NCBI GenBank assembly: GCA_964017185.1
Contig: OZ024869.1
Location: 53,470,761-53,534,760 of the forward strand
DNA from: Rugalucina vietnamica
Lineage: Eukaryota; Mollusca; Bivalvia; Lucinida; Lucinidae
Direction: 5' to 3'
Length of the DNA: 64,000 bases
A model generated the notes under the pieces. The model did no database searches, was not told the DNA's origin, and saw only the letters and a list, made by a program, of their open reading frames with translations. Every line of letters begins with the position of its first letter. Within the stretch, counting starts at the first letter, position 1. The position numbers were made by a program, and so were the translations under genes. Positions 10,313 to 22,000 of the stretch are shown piece after piece.

Positions 10313-10956
10313 ATTATTTCTTTACATTATTCCATGTTCCAATATTGCTTTAATATCTTCACTTATTCATGTATACTGTTATATTTTTAAAAATCATTTC
10401 TTGTATGAATTCTTGCTGTCCAAGTTTTTAAATGGAGTATTTTTGTAAATTTGTACTAAACATGCTCTGGACATAATGGGTATTTTTTGTAGCTTTTACT
10501 TATTATGACTCAACAGCATTTATTTTGACATACATGATACGGAATGAAATCATTATGATTTGTAAAAATAAAAATCATGCTCAACTCAGCTTAGCATGAA
10601 AATCAAACTGCTCACAAATCTCAAAATATCCAGTCCATCTAGCTCTTGTTTAAATCGTAAAAGCTAGTCATTTATCCTCCTAATAAGTGTTATTGTAAAG
10701 TTGCCATCAATTGTTGCAATTTAACATTTATGAGCAGGATAAATGTCATGCTGAGTTGAGCATGAAGTTTTACAGGCTTGGGGCCTGGAAACCAGATATA
10801 TTTATAATCCTATACATGCACTAATATCACCAGAACTAATCAGATTGTTTGCTCATTGCTGTGATAAAAGCTTTAAAAGTCATGCAATAGAATCCTTTGG
10901 ATGGTTAAGAATTTTGTAAAGCTGTCTTGACTTTCAATTTCAATCCAACATCATAT
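10313..10956. other. Intergenic; diverged relative of the 22.5 kb fold-back
   Basis: Between about 10565 and 10795 several blocks match the element at 22522-22770: AACTCAGC, TTTAACATTTATGAGCAGGA, GCTGAGTTGAGCATGAA and a GGGGCC end. The palindromes have decayed. Nothing else seen. Confidence 0.45.
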
Positions 10957-11159
10957 GAGCCGTGCTGAGAGAATACAGGTCTTCGGGATTTTCGACCAGG
11001 TCCGACACAAACCGACAGTCTCGGAAAAGGGCTAGAAGCATGAAATTTTGGATTTAACAAGAGGGATTGTACTGTCCATGTAGCGAAAATAAACTGCACA
11101 GCTGATCTGCGACTTTGTTTTCGCATAGGCAAAAATCCAGTTTTCTTGTGACGAGGCTC
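10957..11159 (+). mobile_element. Family A MITE, copy 8 (internal deletion)
   Basis: GAGCCGT...GAGGCTC flanked by ATAT on both sides; about 30 bp shorter than full length because part of the palindrome is deleted. Confidence 0.88.
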
Positions 11160-11466
11160 ATATGGCTTCTGCTACCTGATTAGCCAAGTTGAGAGCCTCT
11201 GGGCTTGTGTCACAGAAGTAAGCTGGTACAATCCTCCAGTTTGGAATGTCTGCTTCTGTTAAAGAGTTGGTTTAAACTTGGAACAGTCTTTAACTCTCAG
11301 TAATGTGAGGATGAACACTGAATACAGGTTTTGTACATCTGTTTCAAGATTATTTCAGCTCATACGAGACAAGCTTATCAGAGGTGGGGCGAAAATGGGA
11401 TAACCCCGATAAAAACACTCGACACACCCACAAGCAGAACTTGGCTTGTCTCATATGTGCCCCGTG

Positions 11467-11777
11467 TGATTTATTTACACATTGTAGTACTCCAGTCAAC
11501 GCTTCATGCCAAGTTTCTTTGAAATTTGAAGTTCTGGAGAGGAAGATTTTTGAAGGGTTTTACCATATATGGGCATGGCTGCCATCTTGGTCATGTGACC
11601 TGGATTATTTATAAACACATTGGTTCCCCCATTCCATAGATGCTTCATATAAAATTTGGCTTTGATTGGCCAAGCGGTTTCAGAGAAGATCTTTGAAAAT
11701 GGTGGATGACGAACGGACGCCCGATCATTGCCATCCTGTAATCTCACCTTGTGAAACTAACGGCTCAGGTGAGCTAA
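11467..11777 (+). mobile_element. Family B repeat, 5'-truncated copy
   Basis: Last core portion (CATATATGGGCATGGCTGCC, TTGGCTTTGATTGGCCAAGC), then GACGAACGGACG, the hairpin remnant and GAGCTAA at 11777. Confidence 0.8.
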
Positions 11778-12504
11778 TAAGCTCAGGTATCTCTGAAGCT
11801 ATTTGTCATCAAAGCAAGAACTGATGTTTTATGGGCAATCCTGTTTTCTGAGACTTCTACCTAACATTGGCGTTGTCATGCTTTGAATATTACCACTCAA
11901 GTAAACAACTAAGGCTTTTTTATGTATGGATAGTTTGACTTAAACACTTCTTGGACAGGCTCAGTCCTTCCAGACCAGTAATCATGTGGTTGATCACTTG
12001 ATTATAAGTTTTGCCTGGAGGCACAAGCAGCCCATCTATTTCTCACAGCCTCAATAAGATGGGCTGTGTAGCTGTGTTCAACTAACATAGACAGTACCTC
12101 CTTTACTTGATAGGCCAGAGATCAAAACTCGTTAACATGGCAGGTAGAAAAGAACAAGGTCAGTTGGATTTATAAGTGACAAGTCACAATGAACACATTT
12201 AATTTTAAACAACTTAAACTGCTGTATTCTATTCAAGGAATGACTTGCGATTTTTGTGCAGTGTCAAGAGAAATCTGTATTATGTGAAGTGAAGACATTG
12301 ATCAAACTAGTGGAAACAGCATCCGATCAGCAACTTTGCTTGTAGTCATCTGTGGTTTTGCAGTCTTTGTGTGTCGTACTTGGTTCAAAGCCCTAGACTG
12401 GTTTAATAATGAGCTGACTTATTTTTGGCAAATGGTTATAACTAATATTTTTTACTGATGTTCACTAGAATGGTTCCAATACTTGTATCGGCTTAAAGAT
12501 AAAT
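11778..12504. other. Intergenic, nothing recognised
   Basis: No coding exon, RNA gene or repeat recognised between the family B copy and the hairpin element. Confidence 0.5.
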
Positions 12505-12633
12505 AGAATCCATCATGGGTGGTCAGTGGAGATAGGAAAATCCCAACCCGAGGGTCCACCCGTTCCAGTGGGAAACGAGGCTCGCCGAGGGTTGGGATTT
12601 TCCTTTCTCCACTGACCACCCATGATCGATTCT
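12505..12633. mobile_element. Hairpin (fold-back) MITE, 129 bp
   Basis: Near-perfect inverted arms of about 45 nt run AGAATCCATCATGGGTGG..., AAAATCCCAACCC and return as GGGTTGGGATTTTCC ... CCACCCATGATCGATTCT. The loop contains CCACCCGTTCCAGTGG. No target duplication assigned. Confidence 0.85.
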
Positions 12634-12751
12634 TTTTCTTACATACCCCGATTAAGCCTAAATTCATTTTACCGGTAACGTCACCTGGTACCGTGCTTTA
12701 ATTAACTCAGTCTGATGACGTGTTTATTGCGGATATGACGTCAAATGTAAA

Positions 12752-14267
12752 CCAGAGGACCAATGGTCCTGTAAACGCTCACCTGAAACCCGAGATATAT
12801 GCCAATAAACTTGTTTGACTAGAATGATAATATACATATATATAACCCCAGGGCGGGGTCAGAGCAACCCCTGGAGTCAATTTCTTTTTGAAAACATATA
12901 ACTTTAGTCCATTTGCCAATTTACTGCAAGTTTTGCCCTTCAAATGACATTTTAACAATTTTCCCCATTCAAATGCATGGTCGACCTAAGTTGACCTTGC
13001 CGTAAAATAGGTCAAGCTCACCCAAGGGTCACGATTTATATAAACTTTGTAGAGCTCCATTGCCTGATGCTTCATGCCAAGTTTCAAAATCATAGGCCTT
13101 CTGGTTCTGGAGAAAAAGATTTTTAAAGGTTTTTGCTATTTATAGCCATGGCAGCCATCTTGGTCATGTGACCATGACCATTTATATATACTTTCATTCC
13201 CACTTCCTAACAATACTCCTCATAAAGTTTAGCTTTGATTGGCCAAGCAGTTTCAGAGAAGAAGATCTTTGAATATCACTGTAATATACATGTATATTGC
13301 CCCGGGGTGTGGGCAGACAGACCCCTGGGGTCCAAATTTTTTCAAAATCATCAAAATTAAGTCCATTTGCCCATTTCCTGCAAGGTTTTCCCTACAAATG
13401 ACATTTTAACACTTTTCCCCATTCAAATGCATGAGCGACCTATGTTGACCTTGCCGTATAATAGGTCAAGGTCATCCCAGGGTCATGATTTATATAAACT
13501 TTGTAGAGCTCCAGTCACTGATGCTTCACACCAAGTTTCAAAATCATTGGCCTTCTGGTTCTGGAGAAGAAGATTTTTAAAGGTTTTTTTCTATTTATAG
13601 CCATGGCAGCCATCTTGGTCATGTGACCTTGACCATTTATATAAACTTTCTTTCCCCCTTCCCAAGGATGCTCCATATGAAGTTTGGCTTTGATTGGCCA
13701 AGCGGTTTCAGGGGAGAAGATGTTTCATTATTATGGAAATATACATGTATATAGCCCCGGGGCAGAGGCAGACACCCCCCAGGAGCTAAAATTTCCCATT
13801 AACATTAATCTTCTGTCCATTTGCCTATTCCCAGTTAGTTTTACCCATTAAATAGCATTTTACCATTTTTTCCCATTCAAATGCATTGGCGACCTAAGTT
13901 GACCTTGCCGTAAAATAGGTCAAGGTCATCCTAGGGTCATGATTTATATAAACTATAATGGGCCCACATCCCCGATGCTACATACCAAGTTTCATGGAAA
14001 TCGGCCCACTGGTTCTGGAGAAGAAGATTAAAGGTTTTTGCTATTTATAGCCATGGCGGCCATCTTGGTCATGTGACCTGGACCATTTATATAAACTTTC
14101 GTTCCCCCTTCCTAAGGATGCTCCACATGAAGTTTGGCTTTGATTGGCCAAGCGGTTTCAGAGGAGAAGATCTTTGAAATTGTGAACGACGGACGGACGG
14201 ACGGATGGACGACGGAGCATGGGTATACTATAAGCTCACCTGTGAGCCTTCGGCTCAGGTGAGCTAA
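12752..14267 (+). mobile_element. Family B repeat, complete
   Basis: Starts CCAGAGGACCAATGGTCC, has three ~457 bp cores (CCCGGGG-type marks near 13300 and 13757), a GACG microsatellite at about 14186-14205, the CTGTGAGCCTTCGGCTCAGG hairpin and GAGCTAA. No protein-coding capacity. Confidence 0.88.
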
Positions 14268-14543
14268 TAAATCGTTGTCAAATTGAAAAAAGATGCAGTT
14301 TTGATTTGTTTTTCGTTGAAAACGAGTGTGAATCAAGAATATACCCTATGAATTCACACCAATGTAGTCTAGTTTTGTTGAACAATATTGCTGGAAGCAG
14401 CTGCTTTGGGCTAGAAACGATCGAATTAAGTCGCGTGCTTTTCTTATCTTGTATGAGCAACCAAGCGAGCAGTGTAATATAGATTTGTCTACCACCGCTA
14501 AAATACCGGAAATTTTCTATCTTTATGAAAGAGGTATGTAAGA

Positions 14544-15739
14544 CCAGAGGACCATTGGTCCTGAGAACGCTCACCTGAAGCCTGATCTTGGAGTCATAAT
14601 GAAATGACCTTGACCTTGAATAATCACACACCTTTATTGACTTCATAAGTTGTCTGCATCTGCAAAGTTTCAGGTCTCAGGCTGCAATAGTTTCCAAACC
14701 CAGTGATTTCTGAGAAAACCATAATTTTAATTTTGATATTTAAATGACCTTGGGCCAAGGTCAAGACATGACCTTGGCCTTCATTAATTACTTACCTTCA
14801 TTGACTCCATTAGTTGTCTGCATCTAGCAACTTTCAGGTCTCAGGCTGCAACAGTTTGTTTTCGCTTTTTCCCATATGAAAGCCTATGTTTCCAAAATTG
14901 ACCTTGCCGTAAAATAGGTCAAGGTCATCATAGGGTCATCATTTCAACAAACTATGATGGGCTGGAGTCCCAAATGCTACATACCAAGTTTCATGAAAAT
15001 TGGCCTGCCAGTTCTGGAGAAGAAGATTTTTGAAAGGTTTTTACCATATATGGGCGTGGCGGCCATCTTGGTCATGTGACATGGATTTCGCGATCAAACT
15101 TTCGTCTCCCCTACCCATGGATGCTCCACATAAAATTTCACTTTGATTTGCCAAGCAGTTTCAGAGAAGAAGATCTTTGAAAAGTGTGTATGGACAACAG
15201 ACTGGCCAAGGTCAAGAGATGACCTTGACCTATATTAATCACATACCTTCATCTACTCCATTAGTTGTTTGCATCTAGCACTTTTCAGGCCTCAGGCTGC
15301 AATAGTTTTCAAAAAATCCATAGTTTTCACTTTTTCCCATGTAAAAGCCTATGTTTCCAAATTTGACCTTGCCGTAAAATAGGTCAAGGTCATCCAAGGG
15401 TCATCATTTTATCAAACTATGATGGGCTGAAGTCCCCGATGCTACATACCAAGTTTCGTGGAAATCGGCCCACCGGTTCTGGAGGAGAGGATTTTTGAAG
15501 GGTTTTTACCATATATGGGCGTAGCGGCCATCTTGGTCATGTGACCTGGATTTCGCGATCAAACTTTAAATGCCACTACCCAAGGAGGCTCCACATAAAA
15601 TTTCAACTAGATCGGCCAAGCGGTTTCAGATAAGAAGATCTTTGAAATTGTGGACGACGGACGACGGACGGACGGACGGACGCCGGATCATGGCCATCCT
15701 ATAAGCTCACCTTGTGAGCCTTCGGCTCAGGTGAGCTAA
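14544..15739 (+). mobile_element. Family B repeat, complete, second subfamily
   Basis: Starts CCAGAGGACCATTGGTCC and ends GAGCTAA after a GACG microsatellite and hairpin. Cores carry CAGGTCTCAGGCTGCAA and TTTTTCCCATATGAAAGCC, the same subfamily as 848-1782. It ends 171 bp from the RFC3 stop codon. Confidence 0.88.
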
Positions 15740-15910
15740 AAATATTTTGAAATGCCAATGCACTTTGTACAAAAGATAACAAAGTTTATCCAACATTCAC
15801 AAGAATTTTTCAAGGCATGCTGCCATTTCAAACTACTGGTACTGAAGCTGATTTAGTCACAATTTAAAGCACTTTTGGTTCGTCAATCCATGTCTGTATT
15901 TAAATGAAAG

Positions 15911-16099
15911 CTAGAAAATGTCAGCAATGCCTTCTTCAAGAAACCGTTTGTAAATAGCCATAAACTTTGCCACAAATGCTTCAAGGTGATAAATGGCCTT
16001 CTGGCCTAGCTGCAGTCTATGTTCGTAGTAGGCCGCAGCCTGGACCACTTCTGTCTTGAGTTCACCATCACAGTTGGAGATCAGGTTCAGCAGTAAACC
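15911..16099 (-). CDS. RFC3: RFC3 last exon
   Basis: Acceptor TTTACAG; 62 codons plus TAG. Reads [40 protein letters not shown] and ends GIADIF, the conserved collar domain of RFC3. Confidence 0.96.
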   Translation of the reverse strand, partial: GLLLNLISNCDGELKTEVVQAAAYYEHRLQLGQKAIYHLEAFVAKFMAIYKRFLEEGIADIF

Positions 16100-19000
16100 C
16101 TGTAAACAGAAGTCATTGTGCTTCATTTATGCCACATAATTGAGCCGCGACGCAAGAAAACGGTCTTCAGGGTTTCCGACCAGATCCGACACAAACCGAC
16201 CTGTACAAACATAGAAGATGGTTAGAGACTGGAAATTCCGGATTTAAAAAGAAAAGGAATTGTACTATCCATGTAGCGAAAACAAAGGCGCTGATCAGCT
16301 TCGCAGTTACTGCGAAGCTGATCTGCGCCTTTGTTTTCGCATTGGCGAAAATCCGGTTTTCTCATGAAGCAGCTCAATTTATACTGTAAAACGTTTGAGC
16401 CGCATCGTGAGAAAACCGGATTTTCGCCTATGCGAAAACAAAGGCGCAGATCAGCTTCGCGGTAACCGCGAAGCTGATCAGCGCCTTTGTTTTCGCTACA
16501 GGGATAGTATATTTCCTCTTCTTCTTATATCCGAAATTTCAAGCTTCTAGCCTGCTTCTGAGACTGTACAGCCCGGTTTGTGTCGGACCTTGTCGGAAAC
16601 CCCGAAGACCGATTTTCTCGCGTCGCGGCTCATTTATTTTTGCTTCCTGTTAGCATAATTTAATAGACTGTTCAAACAAGTACCCACTATTAGTATCTAT
16701 TTTGAGCCAAGAAATAAACGAGTGCCATTTTAACATTAATTAAATGTGAAGTATATTACATATATAGGCTGGTTTTGAGTGCGATTTCATGAGAATACTC
16801 GGGTGGAAATGTAGATGTTTGAAAAAAGATGATATTCATTCTAAAGGTTCTCCATATAACTTTTGATATGGGTACTCAAAAATCAATCAATTCCTTATGG
16901 TATCAGAGCATTCAGTAAAGGTTACAAATACCTTCATGATTACATCAGCAGGAATACAGTGTGTCAATAACTCATATAATCTCCCTCGCACTTCTAGTAA
17001 CCTAGAAATAAAATAAGTCTATCATGAGAAAACTACACAACTGATCAATACCTTTGTTTTCACTACGTGGAAAGAATAATCACTTCTACTTAGAGCAGAT
17101 ATTTCAATTCTGAAGTGTTTTTTTTTTTTTTTGATATTGTACAGGCTGGTTTGTGTCAGATCTGAAGATCAGTTTTCTCGCCTCGCAGCTCAAACAAATA
17201 TCAGCTTTATTATATTTCTTGTTTGACACCTTGATCGAATTTGAAATCAGTGTTTTCCAGACAAAAAAAGTCTAAAATCTTTTTTTTTTTTTCTAACTGA
17301 ATATTTTGTTTTTGCTTAGTGTCCGAGTCAGGAAGCAGTAACCATTTTTGAGGCCCCATACAAATATGTTGGCATGGTATGACATACCAGTGTACTGCAA
17401 TATTCGCACCAGACAATTTAAGCTTGTATGTGTTGATGATTATACTTGACCCCAGGGCTCAGGAAATTTTGATTTCCAAATCGGTCCAGCCAAGTGATGA
17501 TATCATCGGCGACATACGAACATGCATTGTCATACATTGATACATAGTCACGAAAACTAATTACATTAATTATTTCAGGTTACTTACTTATGTATATGTT
17601 GTGTTGCAGCCGGCCACCACAGTAAATTTGCTGAAGTGTTCAACCCTGTGCCACGTCGAGGCCCAGCACATCCGACTTCGACAGGGTTTTTTTTTTTTTT
17701 AATGTTTTTATTAAGAGATCCAGCAAGGTTGTACTGAGCACAAAGCGGTTTAGCATACGATCCTACGATCATTTTCACAGTAAATTGGGCAGTTGGAGAA
17801 CTTCTTCTGTCCTCCGTTCAATTAATTTGCCCTGCATCGACAAAATGCTACGTTGTGCCATTTTAATATAAATTGAATGACAATATAAGATCGAAGTACT
17901 GTAGCTTATATAGTCAACATAATCAACAAAAATGCAATACCTATTATGTCATTTTCAGTAACCTTTGAATGAGTTTGTAAACAGCATAATTTTCTTAAAA
18001 CGGACTGCTTCTTTGCCGGTCATTTCAGCAAAACAGATCAAACAAAAAAATTAAAGATCAAAGCGACCTTGATCTCAATTCTGCCGGTCTTTACCGTCTA
18101 GCTCCGGCCCTCACGATTGTCAGTGTAATTGGCTTGAGCCAATCAGAAACTTGCTTGTTTGCAAGCCGTGCAGCGATAAGAAACGAGACAAACAATTTGG
18201 ACACGATTCAGTAGTTTTACTACAGTGTTTTGATAATTGGACAATTAACAGCTTGACACGTGAGTAATCAAGGGGTGTTGATTGGGAAAACCTGTGAATT
18301 ATGGACCGATTAAGGAAAAAAAGACCAACAAAAACCGGTCTTGCAAATTTTATTATGATACGGTATTGGAAAATACATTTATAATCGGCCAAAATGCATT
18401 TTTTTCGGACCGATAAAAAAGCATTTTCTGACAAATGAATCGGTCCCATGAATTCAAAATCGGTCTAAACCGACAAATTATTGGATTTCCTGAGCCCTGC
18501 TTGACCCCTTTTATTGGGCAGGCAACCAACTTTTTTATCTTAAAACTTTATGAGTCTTTACTGACACTAAAATTCCACACTTGGAAGGGTTCCCACTGCA
18601 TTTTGTCATTGAAGGTACATTTATCCTTTCTCCTTACAGGGGAGGATCCAGGTTTTCTGGAAGTGGGGTTCAATTTCATCAAGTGGTGCCGTTTTTAACA
18701 TTTTACGTGATTTTTCTTAAATTTCCCCATGAAATTGAAACCAGAGGACCAATGGTCCTGTAAATGCTCACCTGAGATCTGCTTCATATACCAATAAACA
18801 TATTTGAATATTATGGTATTTAACCCCAGTGCAGGGGCAGATGAAGCCCTTGGGCCATTTTCTTTTTTCAGAATAATCAATATTCTGTCCATTTGCCAAT
18901 TTCCTGCTGATTTTCCCCTTCACAGAATAACATTTTAAAAGCAGATGAGCCCCTGGGGTCCATTTTTTTTTTCAGAATCATTAAAATTCAGTCCTACTGC

Positions 19001-22000
19001 CCATTTCCTGCAATACTTTCACTTAAAATGACATTTTAAAAGTTTTCCCCATTCAAATGCATTGACGACCTATGTTGACCTTGCCATAAAATAGGTCAAG
19101 GTCACCACAGGGTCATTATTTATATGTACATTGTAGTACTTGAGTCATCCATACTTCATGCAAAGTTTCATTGAAATCGGTTCACCGGTTCTGGAGAAGA
19201 AGATATTTTAAGGGTTTTTACCATATATGGGCATGGCGGCCATCTTGGTCATGTGACCTGGATTACTTATACACACATTGGTTCTCACTTCCTACAGATG
19301 CTTCATATAAAATTTGGCTTTGATTGGCCAAGTGGTTTCAGAGAAAAAAATCTTCGAAAAGTGTGTATGGACGACAGACCGGCCAAGGTCAAGAGATGAC
19401 CTTGACCTAAATTAATCATATACCTTCATCTAATCCATTAGTTGTTTGCATCTACCACTTTTCAGATCCCAGGCTGCAATAGTTTTCAAAAAATAGATAA
19501 TTTCCACTTTTCCCATTATAAGTCTATGGAAACTAAAAGTTACCATAGCAACCAGAGTTCTTATCCGACTGGAATAAAAAACACAAATTATGTAGAGGCT
19601 ACTGTCAGGAACATGTATACAAAGTACAGGATTCATCCACTTGACATTTTCTGAGAAGAAGATTTTTGAATGTTTTTTTAAATTTTGCCCTTTATAGGGC
19701 CCCAGCAACCAATCAAAATAAAGGATTAGGACAAAACTCGCAAGAAACGTCAAACACTACTTAATAAACATTTCTGCAAAAACAAAATTCAAATGCCTGC
19801 AATTTTAGCGGAAAAATAGCCGATTTCCACTTTTCCCATTATAAGTCTATGGAAACTTTAAGTTGCCATAGCAACCAGAGTTCTTATCCGCCTGGAATAA
19901 AAAACACAAATTATCAGGCTGTCAACCAAGTCTCCCCAAAAATATAGGAGTTTATATAGGAATATTTTCTAAGAAATATACGAGGTTTTAGCCTATTTTG
20001 AGGAAAAAATATAGGAGTTTTCTCATGAAAATCGCTTCATTCTATGCTCTTATACTAAAAATCCTTACCTCCACACTCACTTTTTACACATTAATTAATG
20101 TTTAAAATATCAAGATAAAGTCAAACCATTCAGTTCCACAGCATCACAATCCAGACAGGTGACCATTCATGTGATGATGAAGTGTGCTGAAGCGTTATGC
20201 AGGATGGTGATACTACACAGGCCCATTAGCTGACTCTCACAGAATTAAAGTTTTTTTATGTAAAGGCATTCTTTTGGCAAAATAAAGGCTTTTTCATTGT
20301 ATACATGTTTATACAAAGAATAAAGAGAAAATTCTCTACATCTAAATTTAGACCCAATTTTTCACAGTGATAGTTTATAAAAGTAGAAAATATAAAAAAA
20401 AATAAAAGCGAAAGAGTGAGTTATCATATTCTTTCTCAAAGGTAAAATAAATCCACAACTCTTACCTGAATTTCCAAAATCCATAATAAATTTCCAAAAC
20501 CCATAATACAAAACAGAATGTTTATTAATACATGTACTGTAAGTAATAATCTCTTGAAATTAGGCAGGGGTCTGGGGGCCGCCTAGGCCCCCAGAAGCTC
20601 TAGGGTACATACCTTTGTATCCTGTGATCTCAGCCTTTCCTGGGATCAATTGTACACTGAACAGTTGCATCAATTTACAACAAAATTAAGGCATAGGAAA
20701 AAAGAAAATATATAAAAAAGACACAACAACTTTCATGGAAACTAGGATATATAATTTATTAATTGTTATGAAAATGGGACATGCTTTGGACTTTATAGTA
20801 ACCCTGACAAAGGAGTGACATAATGACCATTTAAAGCACTATATATAATATTCAGTATGAATATGATTTTATTTTGAAAAAACAAAAATGAAGAATAAAG
20901 AGGCAAAAGGCAGTTTCAGAGCACTACTATTTACTATATATGGTCATTCATCGGCAACAAATTTTCCTAAAAATATAGGAAATATTTTCAAAATATAGGA
21001 AAATTAATAGGAATATAGGAGGTGCTTAAAAATATAGGAATTGGAACTAAAATATAGGAGTTTAATAGGAATATAGGAATTGGTTGACAGCCTGAATTAT
21101 GTAAAGGCCACTGTCAGGAACATGTATACAAAGTACAGGCTTCATCCCCTTGACAGTTTCTGAGAAGAAGATTTTTGAATCTTTTTCGAAATTTTGCCCT
21201 ATATGGGGCCCCTGCAACCAATCAAACTGAAGGATTAGGACAAAAGTCACAAGAAAGGTAGAGGACTACTCAATAAACATTTCTGCAAAAACAAAATTCA
21301 AATATCTCCAACAAGACAGCAAAAATGGCAATTTTCACTTTTTTTCCATTATAAGTCTATGGGAAGCATAAGTTGCCATAGCAACCAGAGTCCTTATCCG
21401 ATCAAAACAAAAACACAATTATTCTTTCCCCCTACCTCTTGATGGTGTATGTGTAATATGAGAACAATCGGCCCAGCGGTTTCAGAGAAGAAGATCTTTG
21501 AAATTGTGGACGGACGGACGACAGAGCATGGGTATACTATAAGCTCACCTATGAGCCTTCGGCTCAGGTGAGCTAATAATTTGGTCCTAGCGGGGGGAGG
21601 GGGGTTCAAGCGAACCACACAAACCCCCTCTAAATCGGAGTAAAATCCCAGGGGTGAAAGTTCCAAAAAATCTCAATACTGAAAAGCCATTTTTCCAATA
21701 CTGAAAACTAGGTTTTTCCTATACCAATTCATTGAGGAAAAATCTTCCCAATACTGAATTCAGTATCAATACTGAAAACTTTCACCCATGAAATCAGCCA
21801 CTGCCTTATTTTTGGGCCATAAATGTATAGCAGAGTATAGAGAATACCTTTTGTTTTGGTATATGACAAATTTTGTGGATAAGAAAAAATCCCTCTGCAG
21901 AGGGTAAATGGGAAAGCTTCTTGGTCCCTGAGTTTTACCTTTTAGGACTCTGTTGTTGTACTATCATATTAGCAGTCTCTCTGAGGTATACCTCCCAGTC

